Source: JBDTMT01 sp033764095
GTDB taxonomy: Bacteria > Desulfobacterota > Binatia > HRBIN30 > CADEER01
Length of the DNA stretch: 35,853 bases
Direction of reading: 5' to 3'
NCBI GenBank assembly: GCA_033764095.1
Contig: JANRJF010000330.1
Span: 1-35,853 of the forward strand
The notes beneath the pieces are model-generated. The model was not told the origin of the DNA and did no database searches. It saw nothing but the letters and a program-made list of their open reading frames with translations. The position numbers and the translations under genes were made by a program. Positions 24,023-32,764 of the stretch are shown one piece after another. Each line of letters opens with the position of its first letter. Position 1 is the first letter of the stretch.

Positions 24023-24466
24023 ATGGTTGCGAGCGCCGTTGGAAGAGACCTCGCCGTCGCTCCCGGCTATGACGAGATGGCACGCCAGCACCGCGCCGTT
24101 CGCCTCGAAGTGGTGGAGCTGCGCGGCATGATCGACAGCTGCTGCGCCACCCAGCGCACCGACGCCTACATGAGCATGCTGGCGGTGCTGGTCGGGCGAC
24201 TGCGCGAGCGTCTGGCGACCCACTTCGAGCTCGAACAGGCGGACCATCTCGAGCGCCTGGCGCGCAACCGGCCGGAGCTGGCGGCCGACATCGAGCGCTT
24301 CCAGCAGGAGCACGCGGCCTTCCTCACCCAGGCCAGCCAGCTGTCCGAGCTGCTGCGCACCGCGGCCGCGCCGCCCGACACCGTCGCCCGCACCATGCGC
24401 TGGCTCGACGACCTGCGCCGCCACGAGAGCGCCGAAGAGCAGTTCGTCGAGAGCCTGAGGGCGTAG
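24023..24466 (+). CDS. Hemerythrin-like (HHE) protein
   Basis: The 147-residue protein is all-helical with hemerythrin-type ligands: His in ARQHRAVRLEV, HFELEQ (H-x-x-x-E), EHAAFL, and HESAEEQFVE (H-x-x-x-E) at the C-terminus. These would bind a di-iron site that senses or carries O2 or NO. The order and spacing fit four-helix HHE proteins. ATG 24023 is preferred to the frame's upper end (23903), which is Pro/Arg-rich; ATG 24077 (MARQHR) is also possible. No neighbour shows a link to nitric oxide or iron. Its TAG stop shares a base with the GTAGC element that follows. Confidence 0.8.
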   Translation: MVASAVGRDLAVAPGYDEMARQHRAVRLEVVELRGMIDSCCATQRTDAYMSMLAVLVGRLRERLATHFELEQADHLERLARNRPELAADIERFQQEHAAFLTQASQLSELLRTAAAPPDTVARTMRWLDDLRRHESAEEQFVESLRA

Positions 24467-24629
24467 TAGCGCGGGCCCCCGGGCCCGCCATCGAGTTCGG
24501 CGACCTGCACGATCGATTCGCGGACGAGTCCACCGCGTCCTCGCGCGATTCGGGGGATCGCCGAGCTGATTCATCGCCCTGAAGCCCCGCGCCACTGCGA
24601 TGCTGTGCGGGCGCGGAGGCCCGCGCTAC
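24466..24629. repeat. GTAGC-type element between hemerythrin and antiporter genes
   Basis: The left arm GTAGCGCGGGCCCCCGGGCC begins on the last base of the hemerythrin stop TAG (24464-24466). The right arm 24610-24629 is its near-complement (about 17 of 20). The 124-nt interior is unique and holds no ORF of note; it contains another palindrome, CCCGGG, near the left arm and the pair GATCGATTCGCGG / GCGCGATTCGGGGGATC. Same family as 7747-7830. The remaining 60 nt to the antiporter gene show nothing else. Confidence 0.78.
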
Positions 24630-24690
24630 CGGCCGATTCTCCGCCGGCAACGTCGCGCGACCGCGCCTCGTGTGCTTCCCTGGAACGACC

Positions 24691-26766
24691 GTGCACGACG
24701 CCCATCACTTCCTGGTCAACCTGGCGCTGGTGCTCGGGGTGGCAGCGATCACCACCGTGCTCTTCCAGCGCCTGCGCCAGCCGGTGGTGCTCGGCTACCT
24801 GCTGGCCGGCGCGATCGTCAGCCCGCACACGCCATTGCCGCTGTTCGCCGACGAGAGCACCATCCGTGCGCTGGCCGAGCTCGGCGTCATCCTGCTGATG
24901 TTCTCGCTCGGGCTGGAGTTCAGCCTGCGCCGGCTGATCCAGGTCGGCCCGACCGCCGGGGTGGTGGCGGTCATCCAGTGCAGCCTGATGCTGTGGCTCG
25001 GCTACGTCATTGGCCAGCTGCTCGGCTGGACGCGCATGGAGAGCCTCTACACCGGCGCGCTGCTCGCCATCTCCAGCACCACGATCATCGTCAAGGCGTT
25101 CGAGGAACGCCAGGTGCGCGGCGCGCTGGCCGAGATCGTCTTCGGCATCCTGATCATCGAGGACCTGATCGCCATCTTCCTGCTCGCCGTGCTGACCACG
25201 CTGTCGCGCGGCGACGACCTCACCGCGCAGGGGCTGCTCAGCACCACCGGGGCTCTCCTCGCGTTCCTCGCCGTGACGCTCGGCGGCGGCCTGCTGATCG
25301 TGCCGCGGCTGATGCGGGCCATCGTCGGCCTCGACCGCCCCGAGACCACGGTGGTGGCGAGCGTCGGCCTGTGCTTCGCCTGCGCGCTGCTGGCCAGCAC
25401 CGCCGGCTACTCGGTGGCGCTCGGCGCCTTCCTCGGCGGCGCACTGGTCGCCGAGTCGGGCACCGGCAAGACCGTCGAGCATCTGATCGAGCCGGTGCGC
25501 GACATGTTCGCCGCCATCTTCTTCGTGGCGGTGGGCATGCTGATCGATCCAGCGGTGCTGATCGAGCACTGGGGCGCCATCCTGCTGCTGACCGTGGTGG
25601 TGGTGCTCGGCAAGCTGATCGGCGTTGCCGCCGGCGTCTTCCTCACCGGCCGCGACGTGCGCACCGCAGTGCAGGCCGGCATGAGCCTGGCGCAGATCGG
25701 CGAGTTCTCCTTCATCATCGCCGCGGTCGGCCTCTCGACCGGCGCCACCGGCGCGTTCCTCTACCCGATCGCGGTGGCGGTGTCGGCGATCACCACCCTG
25801 CTGACGCCGTGGCTGATCCGCGCCTCGCCGGCGGTCGCCACCTACGTCGATGCCGGCCTGCCGCGCCCGATCCAGACCTTCGCGGCGCTCTACGGCAGCT
25901 GGCTCGAAGAGCTGCGCCGGCGGCCGCGCGAGCCGAGCGTCGGGCGCGGCCTGCGCGTCATGGCGCGCCGCATCGCGGTCGATGCCGCCTGCCTGGCGGC
26001 CATCGTCATCGCTACCGCCGTGTGGGGCGGCGACGCCGCCGGCGCGATGCGCGCGCGCGCGCCGCTCGCCGACCAGTACACCTGGCTGGCGGTGCTGATC
26101 GCCGCGGTCGCCCTGGCGCTGCCCTTCTGCGTCGGCCTGGTGCGCTCCACCGCGGCGCTGGCGCAGGCGCTCGCCGCCGCGGCGTTCCCGCTGGTGAAGG
26201 GCCGCACCGACCTCGCCGACGCGCCGCGGCGCGTGCTGATCGTCGCCATGCAGCTCGGCATCCTGCTGACCGTCGGGGTGCCGCTGGTCGCGGTCACCCA
26301 ACCGTTCCTGCCGCCGGGGCCGAGCGCGGCCGTGCTGATCGCGCTGCTCACCATGGCCGGCCTGGCTCTGCTGCGCAGCGCCGGCAACCTGCAGGCGCAC
26401 TCGCGTGCCGGCGCCGAAGCGATCGTCGAGGTGCTGGCGGCGCAGCTCCACACGCCGACCGCGCCGAGCGCCGAGACCGCCGAGGTCCAGGCCCTGCAAC
26501 GGCTGCTGCCCGGCCTCGGCGCACCGGTGCCGGTGCGCGTCCACCTCGGCACGCGCGCCGTCGGCCAGACGCTCGGCCAGATCAACCTGCGCGGCCTCAC
26601 CGGCGCGACCGTGCTGGCGATCGTGCGCGACGCAGACAGCGTCCTCATCCCCACCGGCCGTGAGACGTTGGAAGCCGGCGACATCCTCGCCATCGCCGGC
26701 ACCAGCGACGCGGTCGCGCGGGCCGAACAGCTGCTCGCCGAACCGGCTGGCGCGGCGCTCGTGTGA
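24691..26766 (+). CDS. Monovalent cation:proton antiporter (CPA2/Kef type) with TrkA-C domain
   Basis: The 691-residue protein has a CPA2 core of about 12-13 TM segments (1-390). QPVVLGYLLAGAIVSPHTP, FSLGLEFSLRRL, LLAISSTTIIVKAFEE, EIVFGILIIEDLIAIF (E-D-x-(I/L) ion-binding helix), ALGAFLGGALVAESG, FFVAVGMLIDP and GMSLAQIGEFSFIIA are Kef signature blocks. A second set of TM helices (about 430-560) replaces the NAD-binding TrkA-N domain of KefB/C, and a TrkA-C/RCK-C domain (about 600-685, VGQTLGQINLRGLTGATVLAI...LEAGDILAIAGT) ends the protein. The family exchanges K+ or Na+ for H+. GTG 24691 is chosen for its fit (HDAHHFLVNL); GTG 24670 is possible. No glutathione-sensing partner is adjacent. 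Confidence 0.92.
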   Translation: MHDAHHFLVNLALVLGVAAITTVLFQRLRQPVVLGYLLAGAIVSPHTPLPLFADESTIRALAELGVILLMFSLGLEFSLRRLIQVGPTAGVVAVIQCSLMLWLGYVIGQLLGWTRMESLYTGALLAISSTTIIVKAFEERQVRGALAEIVFGILIIEDLIAIFLLAVLTTLSRGDDLTAQGLLSTTGALLAFLAVTLGGGLLIVPRLMRAIVGLDRPETTVVASVGLCFACALLASTAGYSVALGAFLGGALVAESGTGKTVEHLIEPVRDMFAAIFFVAVGMLIDPAVLIEHWGAILLLTVVVVLGKLIGVAAGVFLTGRDVRTAVQAGMSLAQIGEFSFIIAAVGLSTGATGAFLYPIAVAVSAITTLLTPWLIRASPAVATYVDAGLPRPIQTFAALYGSWLEELRRRPREPSVGRGLRVMARRIAVDAACLAAIVIATAVWGGDAAGAMRARAPLADQYTWLAVLIAAVALALPFCVGLVRSTAALAQALAAAAFPLVKGRTDLADAPRRVLIVAMQLGILLTVGVPLVAVTQPFLPPGPSAAVLIALLTMAGLALLRSAGNLQAHSRAGAEAIVEVLAAQLHTPTAPSAETAEVQALQRLLPGLGAPVPVRVHLGTRAVGQTLGQINLRGLTGATVLAIVRDADSVLIPTGRETLEAGDILAIAGTSDAVARAEQLLAEPAGAALV

Positions 26767-26790
26767 GGCGCTAAAGATTCCGCCGAGGAC

Positions 26791-26886
26791 GCCGATGACC
26801 ACCGATGAGCACGCCGGCGAGCGCAAGGCCTCGTTTCATACGCGTCGCCGCCGTGTGCAGACGTGGCTCTCAGTGTTCATCGGTGG
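26791..26886. repeat. Degenerate ACCGATGA-type element in 5' end of DUF3108 gene
   Basis: The arms CCACCGATGAGCAC (26799-26812) and GTGTTCATCGGTGG (26873-26886) pair at 13 of 14 positions across 60 nt. The left arm shares CCACCGATGARCAC with 27630-27643 in the gene's 3' element. It provides the ATG start and encodes MTTDEH and part of the signal peptide (SVFIGG). The interior has diverged into Arg-rich codons. Confidence 0.65.
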
Positions 26887-27649
26887 CCTGCAGGTCCTGT
26901 TCGCCGCGCCGGTGGCGGCGAGCGACGGCATCGCCCTCGACTACGAGGTGCGCTACGGCCCGCTGCAGATCCTCGCCATGCACAGCACGATGCGGCAGAT
27001 CGCCGACCGCTACCAAGCGCGCAGCGAGATGCGCACGGTCGGCATGGTCGCACTGCTGTTTCCCTGGAGCGCCACCTCCAGCACCGACGGTCATGCCAGC
27101 GGCACCACCCTGCGTCCCGAGCTGCACCGCACGCGCGGCGAGCTGCGCGGCACGGCGCGTTCGGTGGCGATCGACTACGGCCCGGCGGGCAGCGTCAGCA
27201 CCGCGGTCGCGCCGCCGGCCGAGGACGACGAGCGCGACCCGGTTCCCGCCGCGCTGCAACAGGACACCATCGACCCACTCACCGCCGGCCTCGCCGCGGT
27301 GGCCTCGGGCTGCCGCGGCACGCTGCGCGTCTTCGACGGCCGCCGCCGCTACGACATGGCGCTGAACGACCGAGGCGACGGCGAGGTGCCGAGCTCGCGT
27401 CACAACCTCTACAACGGCCGCGCCCGCCTGTGTCGCGTCACCATCACGCCGCTGGCCGGCTTCTGGCGCCGCAACACGCAGGAGGACTACCGGCCCTCGC
27501 AGCTCGACGCCTGGGTCGCGGCCCCGGCCGCCGGCCTGCGGCCGGTGCCGGTCTATCTCGAGCTCACCGCGCCGCGCGGCACCGTCGGCATTCACCTCAG
27601 CGCCGCCCGCGCGCTGGACCAGGACTTGGCCACCGATGAACACAGATAG
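26795..27649 (+). CDS. DUF3108-like secreted protein with repeat-derived termini
   Basis: The 284-residue protein has an Arg-rich n-region and hydrophobic signal (about 21-42, VQTWLSVFIGGLQVLFAAPV) and a mature part with LDYEVRYGPLQILAMHSTMRQIADRYQARSEMRTVGM, the DUF3108 pattern; then a DGRRRYDM strand and Cys at CRGTLRVFDG and RLCRVTITPL. DUF3108 proteins are periplasmic with a beta-rich fold and unknown function. The ATG at 26795 and the first residues MTTDEH come from one palindromic repeat, and the last residues LATDEHR and TAG stop come from another copy of it. A GTG at 26855 (VQTWLS) is a possible start that avoids most of the repeat. Confidence 0.8.
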   Translation: MTTDEHAGERKASFHTRRRRVQTWLSVFIGGLQVLFAAPVAASDGIALDYEVRYGPLQILAMHSTMRQIADRYQARSEMRTVGMVALLFPWSATSSTDGHASGTTLRPELHRTRGELRGTARSVAIDYGPAGSVSTAVAPPAEDDERDPVPAALQQDTIDPLTAGLAAVASGCRGTLRVFDGRRRYDMALNDRGDGEVPSSRHNLYNGRARLCRVTITPLAGFWRRNTQEDYRPSQLDAWVAAPAAGLRPVPVYLELTAPRGTVGIHLSAARALDQDLATDEHR

Positions 27650-27740
27650 GAGCACAGAAAACACGGACACCGCCGTGACGGCCATCAATGGGCGCGTCGC
27701 TTCCGTGTTCTCCGTGGTGCTCTGTGTTCATCTGTGGTGA
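27629..27740. repeat. ACCGATGAACACAGATAG-type palindrome at DUF3108 stop
   Basis: The left arm 27629-27667 (with GATGAACACAGA and AACACGGA) pairs imperfectly with the right arm 27701-27740 (TTCCGTGTTC... TTCATCTGTGG). The DUF3108 TAG stop (27647-27649) lies in the left arm. It fills almost all the gap to the PhyH gene; the PhyH RBS (GGAGG, 27752-27756) lies just after it. The interior (27668-27700) is unique. Confidence 0.85.
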
Positions 27741-27764
27741 CGCTTTCTTCCCCTGGAGGCCGAC

Positions 27765-28649
27765 ATGAGCATCCCACGACTCAATCCGGACGCGAGCGGC
27801 ACCGCGGTCGCCGCCGAGTTGGCGGCGCACGGCTGCGCGATCGTCGAGCGCCTGGTGCCGCCGGCGCGGCTGCAGCAGGCGCGTGATGAGCTGGCGCCGT
27901 GGATGGGCGCGACCGAGGTCGGCCGCGACGAGTTCTCCGGCTTTCGCACCCGGCGCACCGGCGGGCTGCTGGCGCGCTCCGCCACCTGTCGCGAGCTGGT
28001 CATGCATCCGACCGTGCTCGCTGCGGTCGGCGGCGTGCTCGCGCACGGCACCAGCTACCACCTGCACCTGACCCAGGTGATCGCCATCGGTCCGGGCGAG
28101 CCGGCGCAGATGATCCACCGCGACCAGTGGGCGTTCGACTTCTTCCCCTTCCCGAACGGCTACGAGGTCCAGTGCAACACCATCTGGGCGATGACCGACT
28201 TCAGCGAGGCCAACGGCGCCACCCGCCTGGTGCCGGACAGCCATCGGCGCGCGGATCGCCTCGAATTCACCGCCGCCGACACGGTCGCCGCCGAGATGCC
28301 GGCCGGCTCGGTACTCTTCTACACCGGTGCGCTGTACCACGGCGCCGGCGCCAACCAGTCGGCCGACGTGCGCATCGGGGTCAACATCACCTACGCGCTC
28401 AGCTGGCTGCGCCAGGAGGAGAACCAGTACCTGGCGACGCCGCTCGAGCAGGCGCGCACCTTCCCCGAGGATCTGCTGCGCCTGATGGGCTATCAGCGCG
28501 GCGCCTACGCGCTCGGCTACGTCGACGACCTGCGCGACCCGCTCGACGTGGTACTCGGGCGGCGCGCGCCGGCCGACGAGCGGCTCGGCGACCTCGACGC
28601 CGCCACCGCGCGCCTGCGCGAGGAGAAGAAGGCGGCGCGCCCGGCATGA
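27765..28649 (+). CDS. Phytanoyl-CoA dioxygenase (PhyH) family protein
   Basis: The 294-residue protein is an Fe(II)/2-oxoglutarate-dependent oxygenase. The facial triad is His118, Asp120 (MIHRDQW) and distal His192 (YHGAGANQSA), with Arg203 (VRIGVNITY) as 2-oxoglutarate salt-bridge candidate. The double-stranded beta-helix core spans about 90-215. The C-terminal part (MGYQRGAYALGYVDDLRDP) is typical of PhyH members with large hydrophobic substrates. The substrate is unknown; hydroxylation of a lipid, a polyketide or a halogenation-type step are all possible for this family. ATG 27765 has RBS CTGGAGG 8 nt upstream. Its stop overlaps the next start (ATGA), so the two genes are coupled. Confidence 0.9.
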   Translation: MSIPRLNPDASGTAVAAELAAHGCAIVERLVPPARLQQARDELAPWMGATEVGRDEFSGFRTRRTGGLLARSATCRELVMHPTVLAAVGGVLAHGTSYHLHLTQVIAIGPGEPAQMIHRDQWAFDFFPFPNGYEVQCNTIWAMTDFSEANGATRLVPDSHRRADRLEFTAADTVAAEMPAGSVLFYTGALYHGAGANQSADVRIGVNITYALSWLRQEENQYLATPLEQARTFPEDLLRLMGYQRGAYALGYVDDLRDPLDVVLGRRAPADERLGDLDAATARLREEKKAARPA

Positions 28650-29782
28650 CCGGGTGGCGCCGCGGCGCGGCGCTGGCGCTGCTGGTCGTCTTTCTCGACG
28701 CCGCGGGCAGCGCGGCGCAGGTGCTGATCGCCGCCAACAGCGCCGACAACAGCGCTGGGCAGGTGATGCTGCGGCGCGGCCACGCGCCGTGGCGGGCGCG
28801 CGCCACCACGCTGGCGACCGGCGCGGACACGGTGCTGGCGCTCGGGCCGCGCGGCCAATTGGCGGCGTTGAGCCGCGCCAGCGGCGAGCTGATCATCGCC
28901 GACGCGACCGATCTGCGGCCGCGCCGGCGCATCCCGCTCGGCGCCGGCGCACAGCTCGAGGACGTGTCGCTGAGCGACGCCTGCACCGCCTGGCTGACGC
29001 GGCGCAACACCGGCGCGCTGCTGCGCGTCGACTTCTGCGGCGGTGCGGTGCGAACGCACGACTCGGTGGACCTCAGCCCATTCGCCGACGCCGACGGCAA
29101 TCCCGATCTCGGCGCGCTGTTCGTCGACGGCGATCACCTGTTCGTGCAGGTGCGGCGCCGCAACGAGGACGCTCCGCTCGGCCACGCCCTGCCCGCCTAT
29201 CTCGCCGTCGTCGACCTGCGCAGCGAGCAGCTGGTCGACACCGATCCGCTGGCGCCGGGCGTCCAGTTGATCACGCTCAGCGGCACCGCGCCGAAGCATC
29301 GCATGCAGATCCAGCCCGGCACGCGCCGCCTGCTGGTCAGTGCCAGCGGTGGCTTCTTCGACGCCGGCGGTCTGGAGGCGGTCAACCTCGACACGCTGCG
29401 CTCCGAGGGGCTGCTGATCCGCGAGGCCGACGGCAGGACCGGCGCCGACCTCGGTCCGTTCATCATGACCACGGCGTCCGATGGCTTCCTGGTGTTCAGC
29501 ACGGATCTCGATCTCTCCTCGCACCTGTTGCGCTTCAGTCTGCGCGGCGGCGTCGAGCCCGGACCGGAGCGCTACGTCACGGTCGGCTACGCCATGCCGG
29601 CGCTGGTACACGAGCCGCGCGCCAACGTCATCTTCGCGGTCGATGGCGCCTTCGGGCGCATCGGCGCGCACGTCGTCGACGCCAGCAGCGGCGCCCGCCT
29701 CAGCCGCGCGCCACTCGCGACCGCCGGCCGCCCGACCGATCTGCTGCTGCTCGGTCCCGCCGCGTCGCGCCGCGCTCGGTAG
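28646..29782 (+). CDS. Secreted protein, probably beta-propeller, of unknown function
   Basis: The 378-residue product starts at an ATG overlapping the PhyH stop. A signal peptide spans 1-24 (RRGAALALLVVFLDAAGSAAQ). The mature part is made of repeated four-strand-like units: LAALSRASGELIIADATDLRPR, AWLTRRNTGALLRVDFCGG, YLAVVDLRSEQLVDTDPLAPG, FDAGGLEAVNLDTLRSEGLLI, and IFAVDGAFGRIGAHVVDASSG, as in six- or seven-bladed propellers. Two Cys (SDACTAW, FCGG) may form a disulfide. I do not recognise a Pfam family. It may be an extracytoplasmic partner of the next YVTN protein (49-nt gap), since both look like propellers. Confidence 0.75.
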   Translation: MTGWRRGAALALLVVFLDAAGSAAQVLIAANSADNSAGQVMLRRGHAPWRARATTLATGADTVLALGPRGQLAALSRASGELIIADATDLRPRRRIPLGAGAQLEDVSLSDACTAWLTRRNTGALLRVDFCGGAVRTHDSVDLSPFADADGNPDLGALFVDGDHLFVQVRRRNEDAPLGHALPAYLAVVDLRSEQLVDTDPLAPGVQLITLSGTAPKHRMQIQPGTRRLLVSASGGFFDAGGLEAVNLDTLRSEGLLIREADGRTGADLGPFIMTTASDGFLVFSTDLDLSSHLLRFSLRGGVEPGPERYVTVGYAMPALVHEPRANVIFAVDGAFGRIGAHVVDASSGARLSRAPLATAGRPTDLLLLGPAASRRAR

Positions 29783-29832
29783 GGAAGATCCCGATTGATT
29801 AACCGGCGGCGCTTCCACATCGTCACCGGGTG

Positions 29833-32661
29833 ATGCTGGGGCGCGTCGCCTTCCTCGCCATCGGTCTGCTCGCGCTCGCCCTCCCGGCGCAGGCACTGCG
29901 GCGCGTGTACATCACCAATATCAACGCCGCCTCGGTGACCGTCCTCGACGCCGAGAGCCGCACCATCCTCGCGGTCATTCCGGTCGGCGCCGAACCGGAT
30001 GGGGTCGCGCTGAGCCCGGACGGTGCCACCGCCTGGGTGGCCAACTACGCCGACGACACGGTCACCGCGATCGACACGGCGAGCGACAGCGCGGTGGCCA
30101 CCGTCGCGGTCGGCGACGGTCCCGTCGGTCTCGCCGTGACGCCCGACGGCGCCGAGGTGTGGGTGACCAACCGGCTCGCCGGTACGGTCACGATCCTGGA
30201 CGCCGCCACGCGCGCGGCCACCGGCACCATCGACATCGGCGCGGCGAGCGGCGGCAACGCCATCGCCTTCACCCCCGACGGCACGCGGGCCCTGGTGACG
30301 CAGTCGCTGCAGGACACGGTCAGCGTCATCGACACCGCACCGCGTCGCGTCGCCGCCGGCGTGCGCATCGGGCGCGTGCCGAACCGCGTCGTCGTCGCGC
30401 CCGACGGCGCCCGCGCCTACGTGTCGCTGTTCCGCGGCGACAACGGCTCCGACCTGAGCAGCCAGCTGGTCGCCATCGACCTGGCGACGCTCGCCGTCGT
30501 CGGCCGCGGCAACTCCTCCCAACCAACCGGGCTGGCCCTGTCGGCGGATGCGCGCACGGTCTATCTCGTCAACGCCGCCGAGGTGCAGCGCTTCGACGCG
30601 GCGTCGCTCGATCTCCTCGGCATCCTGCGCATCGGCAACGGCCTGAACGGCATCCTGCCGCTCGACGAACGCACACTGCTGGTCGCCGACACGCCACGCA
30701 GCCTGCTGCGCGCCCTGCCGGCGACCTTCTCCCTCGACGACTACGGCACGCCGCCGCTGCCCGCCCCGGTGCCGGTCGCCCCCGGCCCGTTCGCGCTCGC
30801 GGCGCTGCCGCAGCGCGAGCCGGATCGCCTGGTGGCGGCGATCACGGCGCCGAGCTTCGGCGCCAAGCTCGACCGCAGCGCCAGCGCCGAGGTGCGCATC
30901 GTCGTCGCGGCCGGCGATCTGCCGCTGGCGCAATGGAGCCTGGTCCTGCGGCGCAGCGACGGCACGGTACCCGACCAGCCGCTGGCCGCCGGCCGCGATG
31001 CGGTGGCCGACGCCGTCGTCGCGACCGTGCGCGGCGCCGACCTCGTCGCCGGCACCGGCTATGCGCTGGTGCTCACCGTGCAGTCAGCGGACGGCAGCAG
31101 CATCGCGCGCCAGCTGCCGTTCAGCGTCCCGAACCGCCGCTACGCGCTCGTCCCCCTACGCGGTTCGCGGAGCGACTACGAATCGCGCCTCGAGATGGAC
31201 GCCGAGGCGCGCCAGTTCATCGCCGGCGTCAGGCCCTATGCGATCGACATCTACAATACCGAAACCGGTAACACGTATGCCGTCGCGACGCGCCTGGAGC
31301 TCACCGATACCGATCGCGTCGTGATGGCGCGCGGCGGGCAGCGCGTCGGCATCATCGCCGCCGGATCCTCCGGGCTGGGTGGCACTCTCGACCTGGTCAG
31401 CGGTCAGGCCTGGCTGGTGCCCTACCGCCCGTATCGCTTCGACCTCGACGCCGACGGCGAGTGGCTGGTCACGTTTCGCATCGAGACCATCGGTGAGCGC
31501 TATCAGCTCTTCGACCTGACCGGCGGCGCGCGCTACCTCATCAGCGACGTGCCCGGCGACGACGGCGGCGGCGCAGCGTGCGAGAGTGCCGAAGCGCAGA
31601 GGCCGCGCCTCAGCGCCGACGGCAGCCGGGTTGCCTTCCTCACCGGCTTCGACCTCGGCCTCGGCTCGGCACAGGGATGCCGCTTGGTCGCCTACGAGCG
31701 CGCCACTCGGGCGCTGCGCTTGGTGACCGAGTTGACCGGACATACCGTCGGCTTTCCGACGATGGACGATGCCGGCGCGCAGTTCGGCGTCGTGCTGGGT
31801 CCGGCCGTGGCGCATCCAAACAGCGGCCGGCGTGCCACCCTGATCGACATGACCACGGGCGAGCGTACCGACCTGCTCGGCGACAACCCGGCGCAGTCGT
31901 TCGACGCGGCACTGAGCGGCGACGGCCGGTCGGTGATCGTCTCCAGCTGCGCCGACCTCGATCCGAGCGTCGGCAACGCCGACCGCAACGACGAGTTGTT
32001 TCACCTCGACCTCGCCAGCGGAGTCTTCTCACAGATCACCGACACGCAGGGCGGGGAGACGAGGTGCGAGCTGGTCCGTGGCGCGTCGTACGATCCGCTG
32101 GTCAGTCGCGACGGACAGCAGCTCTCCTTCGTCATGCTCGACGCCAGCGAGGCCGGCGCGCCGCGCAGCCTGCGCAACGGCCTCGCCTTCGGCGCCGTGC
32201 GCGCCGTGCCGGTGGTCGACGGCAACACGCCGCCGAAGTTCGAGCTGGAGGGCGAGACGACCGTGCTGGTCGGCGCGCGCCTCGGACTGACACTGCGCTC
32301 CGGCGATCGCGACGCCGACCCGATCCGCTTCTTTGCCCAGATGGGCGAGATGGGCCTGCCCGATGGCGTCAGCTTCCGCCTCGATCCCAACGACCCGCAG
32401 GCCTTCGTGCAGTGGTATCCGCCGCCCGACGCGGCCGGCGAGCACACCCTGCGTCTGGGGGTCTTCGACGACCGCGGCGGCGAGACCGTGCGCGACGTGA
32501 CCCTGTCGGTCTGCCGCTTCTTCCTCGACGGCAGCGCGCGCGAGCAGGTCGCCGGCGCCCTCTTCGACCCGCTGCCCGCCGCCTGCGGCAATGCCGACCG
32601 CAACGCCGACGGCGTCGTCAGCGCCGCCGACCTGGTCGCCACCGGCGCCGCCGCCGGCTGA
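29833..32661 (+). CDS. Large secreted YVTN beta-propeller protein with Ig-like and dockerin-like C-terminus
   Basis: The 942-residue protein has a signal peptide (1-22, ending LPAQA-L). Residues about 22-300 are YVTN-type units (RRVYITNINAASVTVLDAE, TAWVANYADDTVTAIDTAS, EVWVTNRLAGTVTILDAAT, RALVTQSLQDTVSVIDTAP). A Big/Ig-like region follows (about 340-440). From about 550 WD40/TolB-like units appear (RLSADGSRVAFLTGF, AALSGDGRSVIVSSCADL, PLVSRDGQQLSFVML). Residues about 800-895 look like a cadherin/putative Ig domain. The end NADRNADGVVSAADLVATG is an EF-hand-like single dockerin repeat. Role: surface or periplasmic, unknown. GTG 29830 lies next to ATG 29833; ATG preferred. Confidence 0.83.
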   Translation: MLGRVAFLAIGLLALALPAQALRRVYITNINAASVTVLDAESRTILAVIPVGAEPDGVALSPDGATAWVANYADDTVTAIDTASDSAVATVAVGDGPVGLAVTPDGAEVWVTNRLAGTVTILDAATRAATGTIDIGAASGGNAIAFTPDGTRALVTQSLQDTVSVIDTAPRRVAAGVRIGRVPNRVVVAPDGARAYVSLFRGDNGSDLSSQLVAIDLATLAVVGRGNSSQPTGLALSADARTVYLVNAAEVQRFDAASLDLLGILRIGNGLNGILPLDERTLLVADTPRSLLRALPATFSLDDYGTPPLPAPVPVAPGPFALAALPQREPDRLVAAITAPSFGAKLDRSASAEVRIVVAAGDLPLAQWSLVLRRSDGTVPDQPLAAGRDAVADAVVATVRGADLVAGTGYALVLTVQSADGSSIARQLPFSVPNRRYALVPLRGSRSDYESRLEMDAEARQFIAGVRPYAIDIYNTETGNTYAVATRLELTDTDRVVMARGGQRVGIIAAGSSGLGGTLDLVSGQAWLVPYRPYRFDLDADGEWLVTFRIETIGERYQLFDLTGGARYLISDVPGDDGGGAACESAEAQRPRLSADGSRVAFLTGFDLGLGSAQGCRLVAYERATRALRLVTELTGHTVGFPTMDDAGAQFGVVLGPAVAHPNSGRRATLIDMTTGERTDLLGDNPAQSFDAALSGDGRSVIVSSCADLDPSVGNADRNDELFHLDLASGVFSQITDTQGGETRCELVRGASYDPLVSRDGQQLSFVMLDASEAGAPRSLRNGLAFGAVRAVPVVDGNTPPKFELEGETTVLVGARLGLTLRSGDRDADPIRFFAQMGEMGLPDGVSFRLDPNDPQAFVQWYPPPDAAGEHTLRLGVFDDRGGETVRDVTLSVCRFFLDGSAREQVAGALFDPLPAACGNADRNADGVVSAADLVATGAAAG

Positions 32662-32764
32662 GCGTAGCGGAATCCGCCGCTCCGCCGATTTCGCCAATCG
32701 CCACACCGGCGGACGGTCGGATTCGCACCCGATTTGCCGATGCCGGTGCGGGTAGCGGCATGGC

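Noticed and set aside
26405..26794. Upstream extension of the DUF3108 frame into the antiporter gene
   Set aside because: It is antisense-free but out of frame with the antiporter, whose TrkA-C domain is clear there; the extension is Arg/Ser-rich.
24571..26826. 751-codon minus-strand frame opposite the antiporter
   Set aside because: His/Arg/Gln-rich composition without domains; the plus strand encodes a clear CPA2 transporter.
32662..32764. Possible terminator after the YVTN gene
   Set aside because: GGCGGA/TCCGCC pieces are present, but the arms are short and the spacing irregular, so I do not call a hairpin.
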